DNA of 14,039 bases from CAZTPH01 sp031552655 (GCA_031552655.1 JAVBML010000046.1:1-14039); one strand, 5' to 3'. Shown: positions 1 to 8,593, numbered from the stretch's first letter. Notes: generated from the sequence alone by a model not told the origin. Numbers and translations are program-made.

Positions 1-762
1 ATCTCCTAATTGATGGATACCTAGAGCAGCTTGGAGATCCATCATATTGTATTTATAACCCGGCTGTATAACGTCATAGCTTTGGGTACCTTCCTTACCA
101 TAACGATTCCAAGCTTCTCTATCTATGCCATGGAAACGTTGAATGCTAATTTGTTTTGCTAGGGATTCATCGCTAGTGGTAATTGCTCCACCTTCTCCCG
201 TGGTCATTACTTTATTGGGATGAAAACTAAATACCTGGGTATCGCCGAAACTGCCAATGATTTTACCACGGTAGTGTGAACCCATGGCATGGGCACAGTC
301 CTCGAGTACGCGTAAATTATATTTTTCCGCAATGGCATAAATTTTGTCTAGGTCCACGGGGATACCAGCAAAATGTACAGGTAAAATAGCTTTAGTGCGA
401 GGGGTTATGGCTCCTTCGATTTTTGTAACGTCAATATTACGGGTTGCTAAATCTACATCTACGAGTACCGGTTTTGCTCCAACGTGAACAATGGTATTAA
501 GGCTAGCTACGAAGGTCATGGGAGTAGTTATGACTTCATCTCCCGGCTGCAGGCCGAAGCATTTCAGAGATAAGTGCAGTGCGGAAGTCGCGGAATTTAG
601 GGCAAATACCTGGGATGCCTTTAGGTAACTTTTTAGATTTTCTTCAAATTTTTTCACCCGTGGCCCCGTGGCTAGCCAGCCAGATTTAATGCAAGCAACG
701 GCTTCATCAAGGGCTGCTTGGCTAATTTCAGGGGTAGAGAACTTTAGGAATTTATTTGTCAT
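1..762 (-). CDS. DegT/DnrJ/EryC1/StrS-family PLP-dependent sugar aminotransferase (C-terminus off the left edge)
   Basis: The frame starts with ATG at 762 and is open for 254 residues to base 1, so the last third or so of a normal ~380-residue protein is missing from the window. It is a fold-type I aminotransferase that transfers an amino group from glutamate to a keto-sugar nucleotide for surface polysaccharide or lipid A sugars. Visible signatures are the N-terminal TGP segment (32-34), the NSATSAL cofactor-phosphate region (56-62), EDCAHA (154-159) and the PLP-lysine segment SFHPNK with K184, followed by TTGEGGA. Near residues 235-245 it reads PGYKYNM, as in ArnB-like enzymes. ArnB (UDP-Ara4O transaminase), PseC and WecE-like enzymes share these motifs, so the exact sugar cannot be named here. 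Family assignment is secure; substrate is not. It has its own promoter and is separated from ybeY by 246 bp. Confidence 0.93.
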   Translation of the reverse strand, partial: MTNKFLKFSTPEISQAALDEAVACIKSGWLATGPRVKKFEENLKSYLKASQVFALNSATSALHLSLKCFGLQPGDEVITTPMTFVASLNTIVHVGAKPVLVDVDLATRNIDVTKIEGAITPRTKAILPVHFAGIPVDLDKIYAIAEKYNLRVLEDCAHAMGSHYRGKIIGSFGDTQVFSFHPNKVMTTGEGGAITTSDESLAKQISIQRFHGIDREAWNRYGKEGTQSYDVIQPGYKYNMMDLQAALGIHQLGD

Positions 763-818
763 TTTTTCTATAAATATCAATGGATTATGAAATTTATGTC
801 GTTGCAACAGTCGAAAAA

Positions 819-847
819 AGTATAGGATAATTAGCAGCCATTGTCTA
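819..847 (-). promoter_or_regulatory. Sigma-70-type promoter of the aminotransferase gene
   Basis: On the minus strand TAGACA (847-842) is followed after exactly 17 bp by TATACT (824-819). The first differs from TTGACA at one position and the second from TATAAT at one. Transcription would start near 812, giving a leader of about 50 nt before the ATG at 762. This suggests the aminotransferase is transcribed independently of the operon upstream. Prediction from sequence only. Confidence 0.55.
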
Positions 848-864
848 GTCCGATGCTCATTAAA

Positions 865-948
865 TTACCCCGTAGAAATTTTTGATTTGAGGAAGGCTAG
901 GTAAGCATAAATAAAGCATAAAAGGATAGCAAAAGCGGAATTTGCCAT
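865..948 (-). other. Possible 27-residue hydrophobic small ORF
   Basis: In the gap between ybeY and the aminotransferase, a minus-strand ATG at 948 opens 27 codons ending in TAA at 865. The peptide has a hydrophobic stretch of about 17 residues (AFAILLCFIYAYLAFL) and then a basic tail (KSK), which fits a single-pass small membrane peptide. There is no clear Shine-Dalgarno sequence and chance cannot be excluded. The rest of 763-1008 holds only the promoter listed separately. Confidence 0.15.
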
Positions 949-1008
949 GACACATAGTGATAGATTTTAGAAAACCATGGTGATTTAGTGTCGATGTTGC
1001 TATGCTAA

Positions 1009-1452
1009 TTAGAAAGGATTAGGAAATCCTAATTTTTTCAGAAGTTTTATTTCTAAATTTTCCATGGTAACAGCGTCTTTTGTTTTAATGTGATCAAAGC
1101 CTAGGAGATGCAAGGTACCATGGATGGTTAGGTGAGCCCAGTGGGCCATTATTTTCTTTTGTTGCTCCTTTGCTTCGGTTTTAACTACGGAAGCACATAT
1201 AACTAAATCTCCTAGAAAATTATCGGGACAAAATGGTGAAGGAGTGAAAGGAAAAGATAGGATATTAGTGGGTTTGTTTTTATTTCTAAATTTTTTATTC
1301 AATGCGATAATCTCCCTTTCATCAACTATTCTAATTGCTATTTCACTGCTCTGTTTAGCTTTGGGTAGAGCCATATCGATCCATAACTGAAACTGTTTTT
1401 TTGTGGGTAAATTTCCCAGCCTAGATATTTTTTGCAATGCTATGATACTCAC
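1009..1452 (-). CDS. ybeY: Endoribonuclease YbeY (16S rRNA maturation, ribosome quality control)
   Basis: A 147-residue protein of normal YbeY length. The family is a metal-dependent single-strand endoribonuclease in the cytoplasm, needed for 16S rRNA 3'-end maturation and late 70S quality control. The zinc-binding H-x3-H-x5-H signature is intact as HGTLHLLGFDH, with H111, H115 and H121. The family segment KPTNILSFPF (60-69) and the GDLVI strand (81-85) are also present. The start codon is GTG at 1452-1450, which overlaps the TGA of the phoH-like gene upstream (GTGA), so translation is probably coupled. This phoH-ybeY pairing is conserved across bacteria. In many gammaproteobacteria corC and lnt follow; here they do not, and an aminotransferase gene lies next instead. 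Confidence 0.95.
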   Translation of the reverse strand: MSIIALQKISRLGNLPTKKQFQLWIDMALPKAKQSSEIAIRIVDEREIIALNKKFRNKNKPTNILSFPFTPSPFCPDNFLGDLVICASVVKTEAKEQQKKIMAHWAHLTIHGTLHLLGFDHIKTKDAVTMENLEIKLLKKLGFPNPF

Positions 1453-2405
1453 TGTTTATTTTCTCTCTCATAGGCTTCGATTATTTTTTGTACCAGGGGG
1501 TGCCTAACTACGTCAGATGATTTAAAATAGTTAAAACTAATGTGTGGTTCATTTTTCAAAATGGCCATGGCATGGGTAAGACCCGATCGCTGTCCCTTGG
1601 TTAGGTCGATCTGGGTAATATCACCGGTGATAACAGCTTTGGAACCAAAACCAATTCTGGTGAGAAACATCTTCATCTGTTCCACGGTGGTGTTTTGACT
1701 TTCATCAAGGATGATAAAGGATGAATTAAGAGTGCGTCCCCGCATGAATGCCAATGGAGCTATTTCTATGCTATTGGTTTTTGTAAGTTTTTCTACCTGG
1801 GTAGTGCCCAGGGTTTCGTAGAGTGCATCGTACAGGGGACGCAAATAGGGATCCACTTTATCCGCTATATTTCCTGGTAAGAATCCTAGTTTTTCACCAG
1901 CCTCTACCGCCGGTCTCACGAGAACAATTCTGCTGACTAGCTCTTTTTCCAAGGCATCCACGGCGCAGGCAACGGCTAAGAATGTTTTGCCAGTACCCGC
2001 GGGACCAATGCTGAAATTGACATCGTATTTGCCCATATTTTTAATGTAATTTACCTGATTCTTCGTGTGAGGAGTAATGGTAATTTTTCTGGTGACGATG
2101 GTGATTTTTTCTGGTTCTTGAGCTGAAGAGATTGATTGCGAAGTGGATTTTATACCCTGCAGTAATAAATGTATGTGCTCCGGAGTAAGAAGTTTGTGGG
2201 CAGTAATTTTAAATAAATCTTGAAGTATTTTTTTGGTTTGCTTTACGGCGCTATCTTTACCTTCAATGGTAAAAATATTACCGCGATTCATAATTACGCT
2301 ACCTAGATAATGTTCAATTTGGGTTAAATGGCAATTATGTTCACCACATAGATTTTTTAGCCTATTGTTATTTTCCGGTGTCAAGGTAATTTTGGTTTTA
2401 TTCAT
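1449..2405 (-). CDS. ybeZ: PhoH-like ATPase (YbeZ)
   Basis: PhoH/YbeZ P-loop ATPase of 318 residues; it works beside YbeY in RNA metabolism. An N-terminal KH-like segment (about 1-75) is followed by the PhoH domain, with Walker A GPAGTGKT (134-141) and Walker B FIILDESQN (230-238). The LVRPAVEAGEKLGFLPG segment (162-178) is also typical of the family. The frame is open nine codons further upstream (2432), but I chose the ATG at 2405. It overlaps the lpxH stop as ATGA, and its first residues (MNKTKITL) align with the start of E. coli YbeZ. Neither start has a good Shine-Dalgarno sequence, which fits translational coupling to lpxH. The stop overlaps the ybeY GTG. Confidence 0.95.
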   Translation of the reverse strand: MNKTKITLTPENNNRLKNLCGEHNCHLTQIEHYLGSVIMNRGNIFTIEGKDSAVKQTKKILQDLFKITAHKLLTPEHIHLLLQGIKSTSQSISSAQEPEKITIVTRKITITPHTKNQVNYIKNMGKYDVNFSIGPAGTGKTFLAVACAVDALEKELVSRIVLVRPAVEAGEKLGFLPGNIADKVDPYLRPLYDALYETLGTTQVEKLTKTNSIEIAPLAFMRGRTLNSSFIILDESQNTTVEQMKMFLTRIGFGSKAVITGDITQIDLTKGQRSGLTHAMAILKNEPHISFNYFKSSDVVRHPLVQKIIEAYERENKQ

Positions 2406-3115
2406 AGTAGATCTGCCGAGGAGTAGTAACATAGAGAGCTATCGCCAGTTTGCCATTCTTCCAGGGAAATGTATCCTATATTTTTACCATGAACTTCCAC
2501 GGTTCCCTGGGTAGCCACGTGTACGTGGCCATAGATTACCTGGCTAAAATTAAATTGCTGCAGTAGTTTTTGCAATGCTGCTTTTCGGGGTTTTAGGTGA
2601 CCAGGGTTAGCCAAGATTTTTTGTTTGCGGGCACTATGGCGCTGTAGTTGCTCCGCTATTATTAATCTGATTTTCAAGGGTAGTCCAAGGAAAATAGTGG
2701 TTATCATGGGAATTCTCAGTAGTTTTCTGAATAGATAATATCTAAGATTATTGGTGGCCAGAAGGTCGCCGTGAGTGAGCAAGGTTTTTTTACCATAGAG
2801 ATCCATAACGTAGGGGTCAGTGATTAGGGTACAGCCACTGTCGCTAGCAAAACTAGGCCCCAGTAGAAAATCTCGGTTACCAACCATTAGGTAGATGGGA
2901 ATTATTTTACTAGTTTCTTTTAATCTTGTTTTAATTTCGCTGTTAAAATTGGAGTTATCATCATCTCCTAGCCAGAATTTAAACAGATCTCCAAGAATGT
3001 AAATGGCATCCACATTACTATCCAATTGCTGCAAAAAGGTAAAAAATGCTTCGATGACGCTCGGCTTGCCAGATTCTAAGTGTAAATCGGAGATGAATAT
3101 TGTATGTTTATTCAT
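2402..3115 (-). CDS. lpxH: UDP-2,3-diacylglucosamine pyrophosphatase LpxH
   Basis: Calcineurin-like metallophosphoesterase of 237 residues, close to E. coli LpxH (240). It hydrolyses UDP-2,3-diacylglucosamine to lipid X and UMP at the inner face of the cytoplasmic membrane, step four of lipid A synthesis. The metal-binding motifs appear in order: DLHL (10-13), GDLFKFWLGDDD (42-53), GNRDFLLG (79-86), HGD (115-117) and GHVH (196-199). The GDLF-x-FW-x-GDD and GNRDFLLG blocks distinguish LpxH from general phosphoesterases. The ATG at 3115 overlaps the pepN stop (ATGA) and the stop overlaps the phoH-like start. No Shine-Dalgarno sequence is evident. Together with the sugar aminotransferase at 1-762, it points to a lipopolysaccharide-bearing outer membrane. 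Confidence 0.95.
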   Translation of the reverse strand: MNKHTIFISDLHLESGKPSVIEAFFTFLQQLDSNVDAIYILGDLFKFWLGDDDNSNFNSEIKTRLKETSKIIPIYLMVGNRDFLLGPSFASDSGCTLITDPYVMDLYGKKTLLTHGDLLATNNLRYYLFRKLLRIPMITTIFLGLPLKIRLIIAEQLQRHSARKQKILANPGHLKPRKAALQKLLQQFNFSQVIYGHVHVATQGTVEVHGKNIGYISLEEWQTGDSSLCYYSSADLL

Positions 3116-5703
3116 GAAATAGCTGGATCAATGCGCTTAGAAATTATTTCATAGAGATTGGTGGATAAATGTGGTTCTTGGTAGATTTTAAACAATTCCC
3201 TTTGGAGCATAGATTCGAGAGTGGAATTTAATTTTTTATTATTTATCCAGGCAGTGGCAAGGGTTGCTGCAGCCAAGGAACTATTGAAGTCGTCAATGGT
3301 AATAATTTGTTCCCTAAGAAATTCATAGCCGGAACCATCGATGGCGTGAAAATTGACCAAGTTATGGGTAACAAAGGTTCTGATTAAGGCGTAGACATTA
3401 TTCGGATTTTTTAAACTAACTTCAGGGTAGCTCAGTAATTTTTTAAGACGTTCCACATTTCCCTTTAATTTAATAGCAGCATTAATTGCTAGCCATCTAT
3501 TGAACAGATTAGGCTGTTCTCGCCACCGTTGGTAGTATTTACTAAGAAGCAATTCTCTTTCATCGAGACTAGAGTTTGCTATGATTGCCAGGGCTGCATT
3601 TAAATCCGTTAGATTGTTAGCTTGATTTAATTGGTTTATTGCTATATTTAGCATCTCTTTACTATCTAACTGAGCTAGATAATCGAGGGCGATATTTTTT
3701 AACATCCTCTGGGCGATAGCTGCTTTGTTTACTTCATAGATAGCTTGGGAATTATTTTCATTGTAGCAAGCTAGAAAATCAGCTTGCAAAGCCCTAGCTA
3801 ATGCAAGCTTTAATTGTTCCCGGACGCGATGGAGCTTTTCCATATCAATATCTTTTGCCCATGAGTTAATCAATTGATTTTCGCTGGGTATTTCTAACAT
3901 ATGTGCCAGGAGGGCTTTATCTAATTCTTCGCTATGTAATGCATTTTTAAAGAGTTCTAGGAGCTGTGGCGGTAGGTCAGAAGGGGGTTTTTGGGTTTGA
4001 TAGCTTGCCACCAGGAAAGTGGTCAATAGTTTTTGGCTAGCTTGCCATTTATTTAGTGGGTTTTTAGCATAGGTAGCAATGTGCAGCAGTTCGTCGGGGT
4101 CGTAGCTATGATCTATCTCCATGGGAATGGAAAAATTTTGGTAGAATGTGACGGTGGGTTTTTCCGTCACCTTAGTTAGATAAAAACGCTCTTCGTTTTT
4201 GGTTACCAGAAGATTTTTTTCACAGAAACTATCTCCTTGCCCATTAATTAATTCTAGAACCAGGGGAATGTAAAAATCCTTAGTTGCCAGGGGGTGAATT
4301 TGTGTGATATCTACGTAGTAATTTTGCTGCTCGTCTATGCCATCGGTTATTTTTAATCGAGGGGTACCTCGCTGATCGTACCACAATTTGAATTGCTCTA
4401 GATTTTGTTGAGTAATGGCAGCGGCGGTTGCTAAAAAATCTTCGATGGTGGTTGGCTTACCATCAAATTTGGCTAAAAATGTGCTAAGAATGTTGCGGAA
4501 AGTAGTGAATCCGAACATAGTGACTAGCATTCTAGCTACCGCGGCGCTTTTTTGATATACCGTAGTGGTATAGAAATTATCAACTGCAATGTAGGATGAT
4601 AACCTTATGGGATGGGCAAGGGGGCCAGCGTCTTCGGTGAACTGTTTATCCCGAAGAAATTTTATGGATTCAATTTTACCCACGGTGGTACCATATTCTT
4701 CCTCTAGGAAAAGTTCCTCCCTAAGGGTAGTGAGTCCCTCCTTTAGACCTATTTGAAACCAGTCACGGCAGCTAACTCGATTACCAGTCCAATTGTGAAA
4801 ATATTCGTGGGCTATTACGGAGCTAACATTTTTAAAATCATCATCGGTGGCCGTATCCTTTGTTGCCAGTAGCAATTTATTGTTGAAGATATTTAGACCC
4901 TTATTTTCCATGGCTCCAAAGTTAAAATCATCGATGCCTACAATTTGATAGAGATCTAAATCATAGCTTAGACCAAACCTTCGTTCTTCCCAGAGCATGG
5001 CTTTTTTCAGTGCTTCCATGGCATGGGTACACTGATTCAGGTACTGTCCTTCGGTGAATATTTTAAGGGTAACTGTTTTATCTAATTTAGTTACGTAGCT
5101 ATCTGTGATTGCATCAAATTTGCCGGCAACTAGGGCAAATAGATAGCAAGGTTTTGGAAATGGATCCTGCCACGTTACCCTATGTTTACCATTTTCGATT
5201 TCTTTCTCTTGCACTAAATTGCCATTGGAAAGTACCACGGGATATTCCTCTCGGTCAGCGACTATGGTAGTGGTAATCTTTGTTAGTATATCTGGTCTAT
5301 CGATAAAATAGGTTATGTGTCTAAAACCGTGGGGTTCATTTTGAGTGCAAAAATTTCCTTTGGTTAGGTAGAGACCCGTATAGTGAAAGTTTTTTTCTGG
5401 ACAGATGCTAACCGTAGTTTCGAGGGTAAAATTTTGTGGAACATCCTTAATGATCAGGTGGTTTGGAGTGAGTTCGTAGGAGCTGGCTGGTAATGATTGC
5501 TGATTAATTTTAATTTTCAGGAGTGTGAGATCAATACCGTCTAGCTTAAGATCGTTGGTATGCTTTGTTAAATGATTTTGCTTGATGGTTAGTTTAGATT
5601 TAACTATTGTTTCCCGGGGATTTAAGCTAAATTCCAATGTTGCTGTTTCTATAAGAAAGTTAGGGGTACTATAGTCACTTGCATATGTGCGTTGGTATTT
5701 CAT
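3112..5703 (-). CDS. pepN: Aminopeptidase N (M1 family)
   Basis: Cytoplasmic M1 zinc aminopeptidase of 863 residues (E. coli PepN has 870). It removes N-terminal residues from peptides late in protein turnover. Similarity to E. coli PepN runs the full length: FRHITYF-x-DRPD near 128, WQDPFPKPCYLFALVAG near 178-194, the exopeptidase motif GAMEN (263-267), the zinc motif HEYFH (H299, E300, H303) with NWTGNRV after it, and the distal ligand E322. The long C-terminal helical domain ends with LYEKI-like residues (LYEIISKRI). The frame begins five codons earlier at 5718, but the ATG at 5703 overlaps the dnaQ stop as ATGA and gives the family's usual start (KYQRTYASDY), so I prefer it. A weak TGGAAA lies about 10 nt upstream. 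Confidence 0.96.
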   Translation of the reverse strand: MKYQRTYASDYSTPNFLIETATLEFSLNPRETIVKSKLTIKQNHLTKHTNDLKLDGIDLTLLKIKINQQSLPASSYELTPNHLIIKDVPQNFTLETTVSICPEKNFHYTGLYLTKGNFCTQNEPHGFRHITYFIDRPDILTKITTTIVADREEYPVVLSNGNLVQEKEIENGKHRVTWQDPFPKPCYLFALVAGKFDAITDSYVTKLDKTVTLKIFTEGQYLNQCTHAMEALKKAMLWEERRFGLSYDLDLYQIVGIDDFNFGAMENKGLNIFNNKLLLATKDTATDDDFKNVSSVIAHEYFHNWTGNRVSCRDWFQIGLKEGLTTLREELFLEEEYGTTVGKIESIKFLRDKQFTEDAGPLAHPIRLSSYIAVDNFYTTTVYQKSAAVARMLVTMFGFTTFRNILSTFLAKFDGKPTTIEDFLATAAAITQQNLEQFKLWYDQRGTPRLKITDGIDEQQNYYVDITQIHPLATKDFYIPLVLELINGQGDSFCEKNLLVTKNEERFYLTKVTEKPTVTFYQNFSIPMEIDHSYDPDELLHIATYAKNPLNKWQASQKLLTTFLVASYQTQKPPSDLPPQLLELFKNALHSEELDKALLAHMLEIPSENQLINSWAKDIDMEKLHRVREQLKLALARALQADFLACYNENNSQAIYEVNKAAIAQRMLKNIALDYLAQLDSKEMLNIAINQLNQANNLTDLNAALAIIANSSLDERELLLSKYYQRWREQPNLFNRWLAINAAIKLKGNVERLKKLLSYPEVSLKNPNNVYALIRTFVTHNLVNFHAIDGSGYEFLREQIITIDDFNSSLAAATLATAWINNKKLNSTLESMLQRELFKIYQEPHLSTNLYEIISKRIDPAIS

Positions 5704-6422
5704 CGCTGTGATTTCCAAAGACAGGTACCGGCAGTTTTTTCAATGGTGATCAGCATGTTGTCGTGGGCCATTATTTCTTCGGCGGTCGCATGAATAACCG
5801 AGGTATTTTTTCGGAGTAATTGATTGTGATTCGAAGAGTGTTGCATGAGTTGAGAAGTTTTCGGTTCCTGTTCTAGGTCTTTGAATAGGTTACTTTGTCC
5901 TCCCGTCATAAATAGATAGACCTTGGCCAATAATTCGGCATCTAGCAATGCACCGTGTCCCTTGGCTTTACGTTCATGGAGATCTATTTTGTAGCGCTTA
6001 CATAGTGCATCGAGGGTGTTACGTTGTCCCGGGAATTTTTTGCGGGCAATTTCCAGAGTGTCCACTACGGTAATTTGATAATCTTCCAGTTGTTTAGTTC
6101 TATTTGTGGCCAACCCCATCTCGTGGTTAATGAAGCCAATGTCAAAGGAAGCATTGTGAGCTATTAGTTCTGCATTGCCTAAAAATACTAGCAATTCATC
6201 TAAGATTTCATTGAAGGTAGGCTTGTCTGCTAAAAAGTTTTGGGTTATGCCATGAACGGTTAGGGCTTCTGCATCGATTGCTCTCTGGGGGTTAATATAT
6301 CTATGAAATGTCTTGCCGCTGAATTTTCTATGATTTAGCTCTAGGCAACCAATTTCTATGATGCGATGTCCCTGTTCTATTTCCAAACCCGTGGTTTCTG
6401 TGTCTATAACTATTTGGCGCAT
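5700..6422 (-). CDS. dnaQ: DNA polymerase III epsilon subunit, 3'-5' proofreading exonuclease
   Basis: DEDDh exonuclease of 240 residues (E. coli epsilon has 243), the proofreading subunit that binds DnaE in the replicase. All catalytic positions are present: D7 and E9 in DTETTG (ExoI), D94 in HNASFDIGFIN (ExoII), H156 and D161 in HGALLDAELL (ExoIII). Right after the nuclease domain the sequence GGQSNLF (174-180) contains QSNLF, which matches the QxxLF beta-clamp-binding consensus. In E. coli the clamp motif occupies the same place. The C-terminal ~60 residues would be the DnaE-binding tail. The start overlaps the end of rnhA by 13 bp, and AGAGAC upstream could serve as a weak ribosome binding site. 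The stop overlaps pepN. In E. coli rnhA and dnaQ are divergent; here they are co-directional. Confidence 0.95.
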   Translation of the reverse strand: MRQIVIDTETTGLEIEQGHRIIEIGCLELNHRKFSGKTFHRYINPQRAIDAEALTVHGITQNFLADKPTFNEILDELLVFLGNAELIAHNASFDIGFINHEMGLATNRTKQLEDYQITVVDTLEIARKKFPGQRNTLDALCKRYKIDLHERKAKGHGALLDAELLAKVYLFMTGGQSNLFKDLEQEPKTSQLMQHSSNHNQLLRKNTSVIHATAEEIMAHDNMLITIEKTAGTCLWKSQR

Positions 6423-6901
6423 GGCATGTTGTCTCTTTTGTCTTTTCTCATATCATCAATCGCTGCGTTGGCAAGTTTATCTGCTAGCTCATTCATGGGG
6501 TGATCGTTGTGCCCTTTAACCCATTGCCAAACTATTGTGTGTTGCTGTGCTATTTTATCAAGTTCAATCCAAAGGTCTATATTTTTAACGGGCTTACCGC
6601 TGGCGGTTTTCCAATTTTTTTGCTTCCACTTGGTTAACCACAGGGTTATGCCTTGTTGCACATATTTAGAATCCGTAGTGACGCTGAGTACGGCATGCTT
6701 TAATTTTATTGCACCCAGAGCCATGATAACAGCGGTAAGCTCCATGCGATTATTGGTGGTTTGCTCTGCGTAACCCCGTAGACGTTTTTCATGGTGATTA
6801 TATTTTAATACTGCCCCCCAACCGCCGGGTCCTGGATTGCCTTTGCAGGCACCATCGGTGTAAATTTCTATGCCAGGAATTGTACTTTTCATGTTTTTCA
6901 T
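6410..6901 (-). CDS. rnhA: Ribonuclease HI
   Basis: Type 1 RNase H of 163 residues, which cleaves the RNA strand of RNA-DNA hybrids (R-loops, primers). The four acidic catalytic residues are visible: D16 in YTDGACKGNPGPGG, E54 in NNRMEL, D77 in TDSKYV and D141 in NELADKLA. The flexible-loop histidine is H131 in VKGHNDHP. An ATG three codons downstream (6892) begins MKSTIPG and is an equally possible start; neither has a clear Shine-Dalgarno sequence. It is the first gene of the six-gene run ending at ybeY. The 136 bp upstream (6902-7037) are very AT-rich and must hold any operon promoter. I see TTGTCA on the minus strand there but no good -10 at 17 bp from it, so I do not call a promoter. Confidence 0.96.
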   Translation of the reverse strand: MKNMKSTIPGIEIYTDGACKGNPGPGGWGAVLKYNHHEKRLRGYAEQTTNNRMELTAVIMALGAIKLKHAVLSVTTDSKYVQQGITLWLTKWKQKNWKTASGKPVKNIDLWIELDKIAQQHTIVWQWVKGHNDHPMNELADKLANAAIDDMRKDKRDNMPCAK

Positions 6902-7037
6902 GAATTTTATTAGAGAAATACTGGATATTTTTTAGTACGGAGTTTCATATTTATTAAAATTGCAAATAATCATATTTTTGACAATAATATTTTGTATTTA
7001 TTATTTAAAATCAATGGATTAGTAGATGTATTTAATT

Positions 7038-8453
7038 TTATGCATTAGTTTTGTATTTTACCCTATCCTCTAAAAACCATAATGTTTCTTCCCGAGTATC
7101 CTCGAGGGATATACCCATGCTGGTTAGTTGGTGGCGAATTTTATCTGCCTCCTCCCAATTTTTATTATGTCGTGCTTCCTGACGTTTTGTTAAGAGAGTA
7201 CTAATAAATTTTTCATTAACTCCATGCTGTAGGAAATTATTTGGTTCGCTTTGTAGTAAGCCCAGAATTCCCGCGAGATGTTTTAAAAGCTTGGCCCAGA
7301 CAGCGGCGGTGTTTTTTTCAGTGCCACGTAGCTGATTAATTTCCCTAGCAAGGTCAAATAGAATGGCCATGGCCTGTGGGGTATTACAATCATCTGCCAT
7401 GGCAGCATGAAATTTTTCGTAGTGTTCCCGGCTAATATTTTGTAGCTCTTCTTGATCCATTGCGTTTGAGACATTGAAACCACGGAGGGCAATGTATAGT
7501 CTTCTTAGGGCATTTTCCGCATTTTCCATATTTTCATGGGAAAAATTAATGGGACTGCGGTAGTGGCTAGTTAGTATAAAATATCTTAGCACCTCTGGCG
7601 GATAGGTATCGATTATCTCTTCCAGAGTAAAATAGTTATTCAGTGATTTTGACATTTTTTCATCGGCATTTTGCACAAACCCTAGATGCATCCAGTGTTT
7701 TGCTAGGGTAGTGCCATTGGCCGCTTCCGATTGAGCAATTTCATTTTGGTGGTGGGGAAATTGTAGATCACTGCCTCCGCCATGAATGTCCAAAGTATTC
7801 CCCAGGTATTTTTTAGCCATGGCTGAACACTCGATGTGCCAGCCGGGTCTACCTTTACCCCAGGGAGAATTCCAGGAAGGTTCATTGGGTTTTGCTGTTT
7901 TCCATAGGGCAAAATCTAGGGGAGAGTTTTTATCCCTATCTCTTTCATTGGCGGCACTGCTTTTTAGGCTATCTAGGGTTTGGTGAGCTAGTTTACCATA
8001 GGTATCGAAAGTTGCTACGCTATAGTAAACATCTCCCGATGAGGTTGCATAGGCAAATCCTCCATCAATAAGTACTTTAATCATGGCAGTTATTTCACCG
8101 ATGTGCTCCGTGACTCGGGGCTCAAAGTCTGGGCTGATGATATTTAGCCTAGCTTCATCTTTGTGCATAGCTATAATCATAGATTGTACTAAATCTTGAT
8201 AGTCTAGATTTAGCTCCCGGGATTTTTTAATAATCTTATCATCGATATCAGTTATGTTGCGAACATAGGTAACTTGATAGTTAAGGTGGCGCAGATAGCG
8301 TACCAGCACATCGAACCAAACAAATAATCGCCCATGACCGATGTGACATTTATCATAGACCGTAAGTCCACAAACATAGATACCAATGTGTCCTGGCTTA
8401 ACGGGCTCCAGTAATTCCTTTCTTTGAGTTAGACTGTTGTATAAGTATATCAT
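7038..8453 (-). CDS. cysS: Cysteinyl-tRNA synthetase
   Basis: Class I aminoacyl-tRNA synthetase of 471 residues (E. coli CysS has 461) that charges tRNA-Cys. The ATP-binding motifs are HIGH (37-40) and KMSKS (266-270), and the zinc ligands C28, C209, H234 and E238 are all present at the E. coli positions. Other family blocks include NITDIDDKI (66-74), GRPGWHIECSAM (201-212) and DIHGGGSDL-x-FPHH (222-235). The C-terminal anticodon-recognition domain is full length. It starts 58 bp after the CCA end of the tRNA-Arg gene, so it could be transcribed with that tRNA. A TATGAT lies just upstream of the start but lacks a convincing -35. No strong terminator hairpin is visible after the stop. Confidence 0.97.
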   Translation of the reverse strand: MIYLYNSLTQRKELLEPVKPGHIGIYVCGLTVYDKCHIGHGRLFVWFDVLVRYLRHLNYQVTYVRNITDIDDKIIKKSRELNLDYQDLVQSMIIAMHKDEARLNIISPDFEPRVTEHIGEITAMIKVLIDGGFAYATSSGDVYYSVATFDTYGKLAHQTLDSLKSSAANERDRDKNSPLDFALWKTAKPNEPSWNSPWGKGRPGWHIECSAMAKKYLGNTLDIHGGGSDLQFPHHQNEIAQSEAANGTTLAKHWMHLGFVQNADEKMSKSLNNYFTLEEIIDTYPPEVLRYFILTSHYRSPINFSHENMENAENALRRLYIALRGFNVSNAMDQEELQNISREHYEKFHAAMADDCNTPQAMAILFDLAREINQLRGTEKNTAAVWAKLLKHLAGILGLLQSEPNNFLQHGVNEKFISTLLTKRQEARHNKNWEEADKIRHQLTSMGISLEDTREETLWFLEDRVKYKTNA

Positions 8454-8511
8454 TGAGCAATAATCATACTAGGTTTGATTAAAAGTTTAGAAAAATTATC
8501 CCCTTAGCAAA

Positions 8512-8588
8512 TGGCGTGCCCGACAGGATTCGAACCTGTGACCCTCGGCTTAGAAGGCCGATGCTCTATCCAGCTGAGCTACGGGCAC
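8512..8588 (-). tRNA. tRNA-Arg, anticodon UCU
   Basis: Read on the minus strand from 8588, the gene folds as a standard cloverleaf. The acceptor GTGCCCG (8588-8582) pairs with CGGGCAC (8522-8516), with discriminator G at 8515. The D-arm reads TAGCTCAGCTGG. The anticodon stem GGC/GCC region carries loop CTTCTAA (8556-8550) with anticodon TCT (8554-8552), and the T-loop is GTTCGAATC. The terminal CCA is encoded (8514-8512). It reads AGA/AGG arginine codons. It lies between the FKBP gene and cysS on the same strand. Confidence 0.97.
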
Positions 8589-8593
8589 TCTGA

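Noticed and set aside
6507..6773. Plus-strand 88-codon frame inside rnhA
   Set aside because: Antisense shadow of the well-supported RNase HI gene.
7283..7986. Short frames on both strands inside cysS
   Set aside because: All lie within the full-length cysS gene in other frames; none has its own motifs or start signals.
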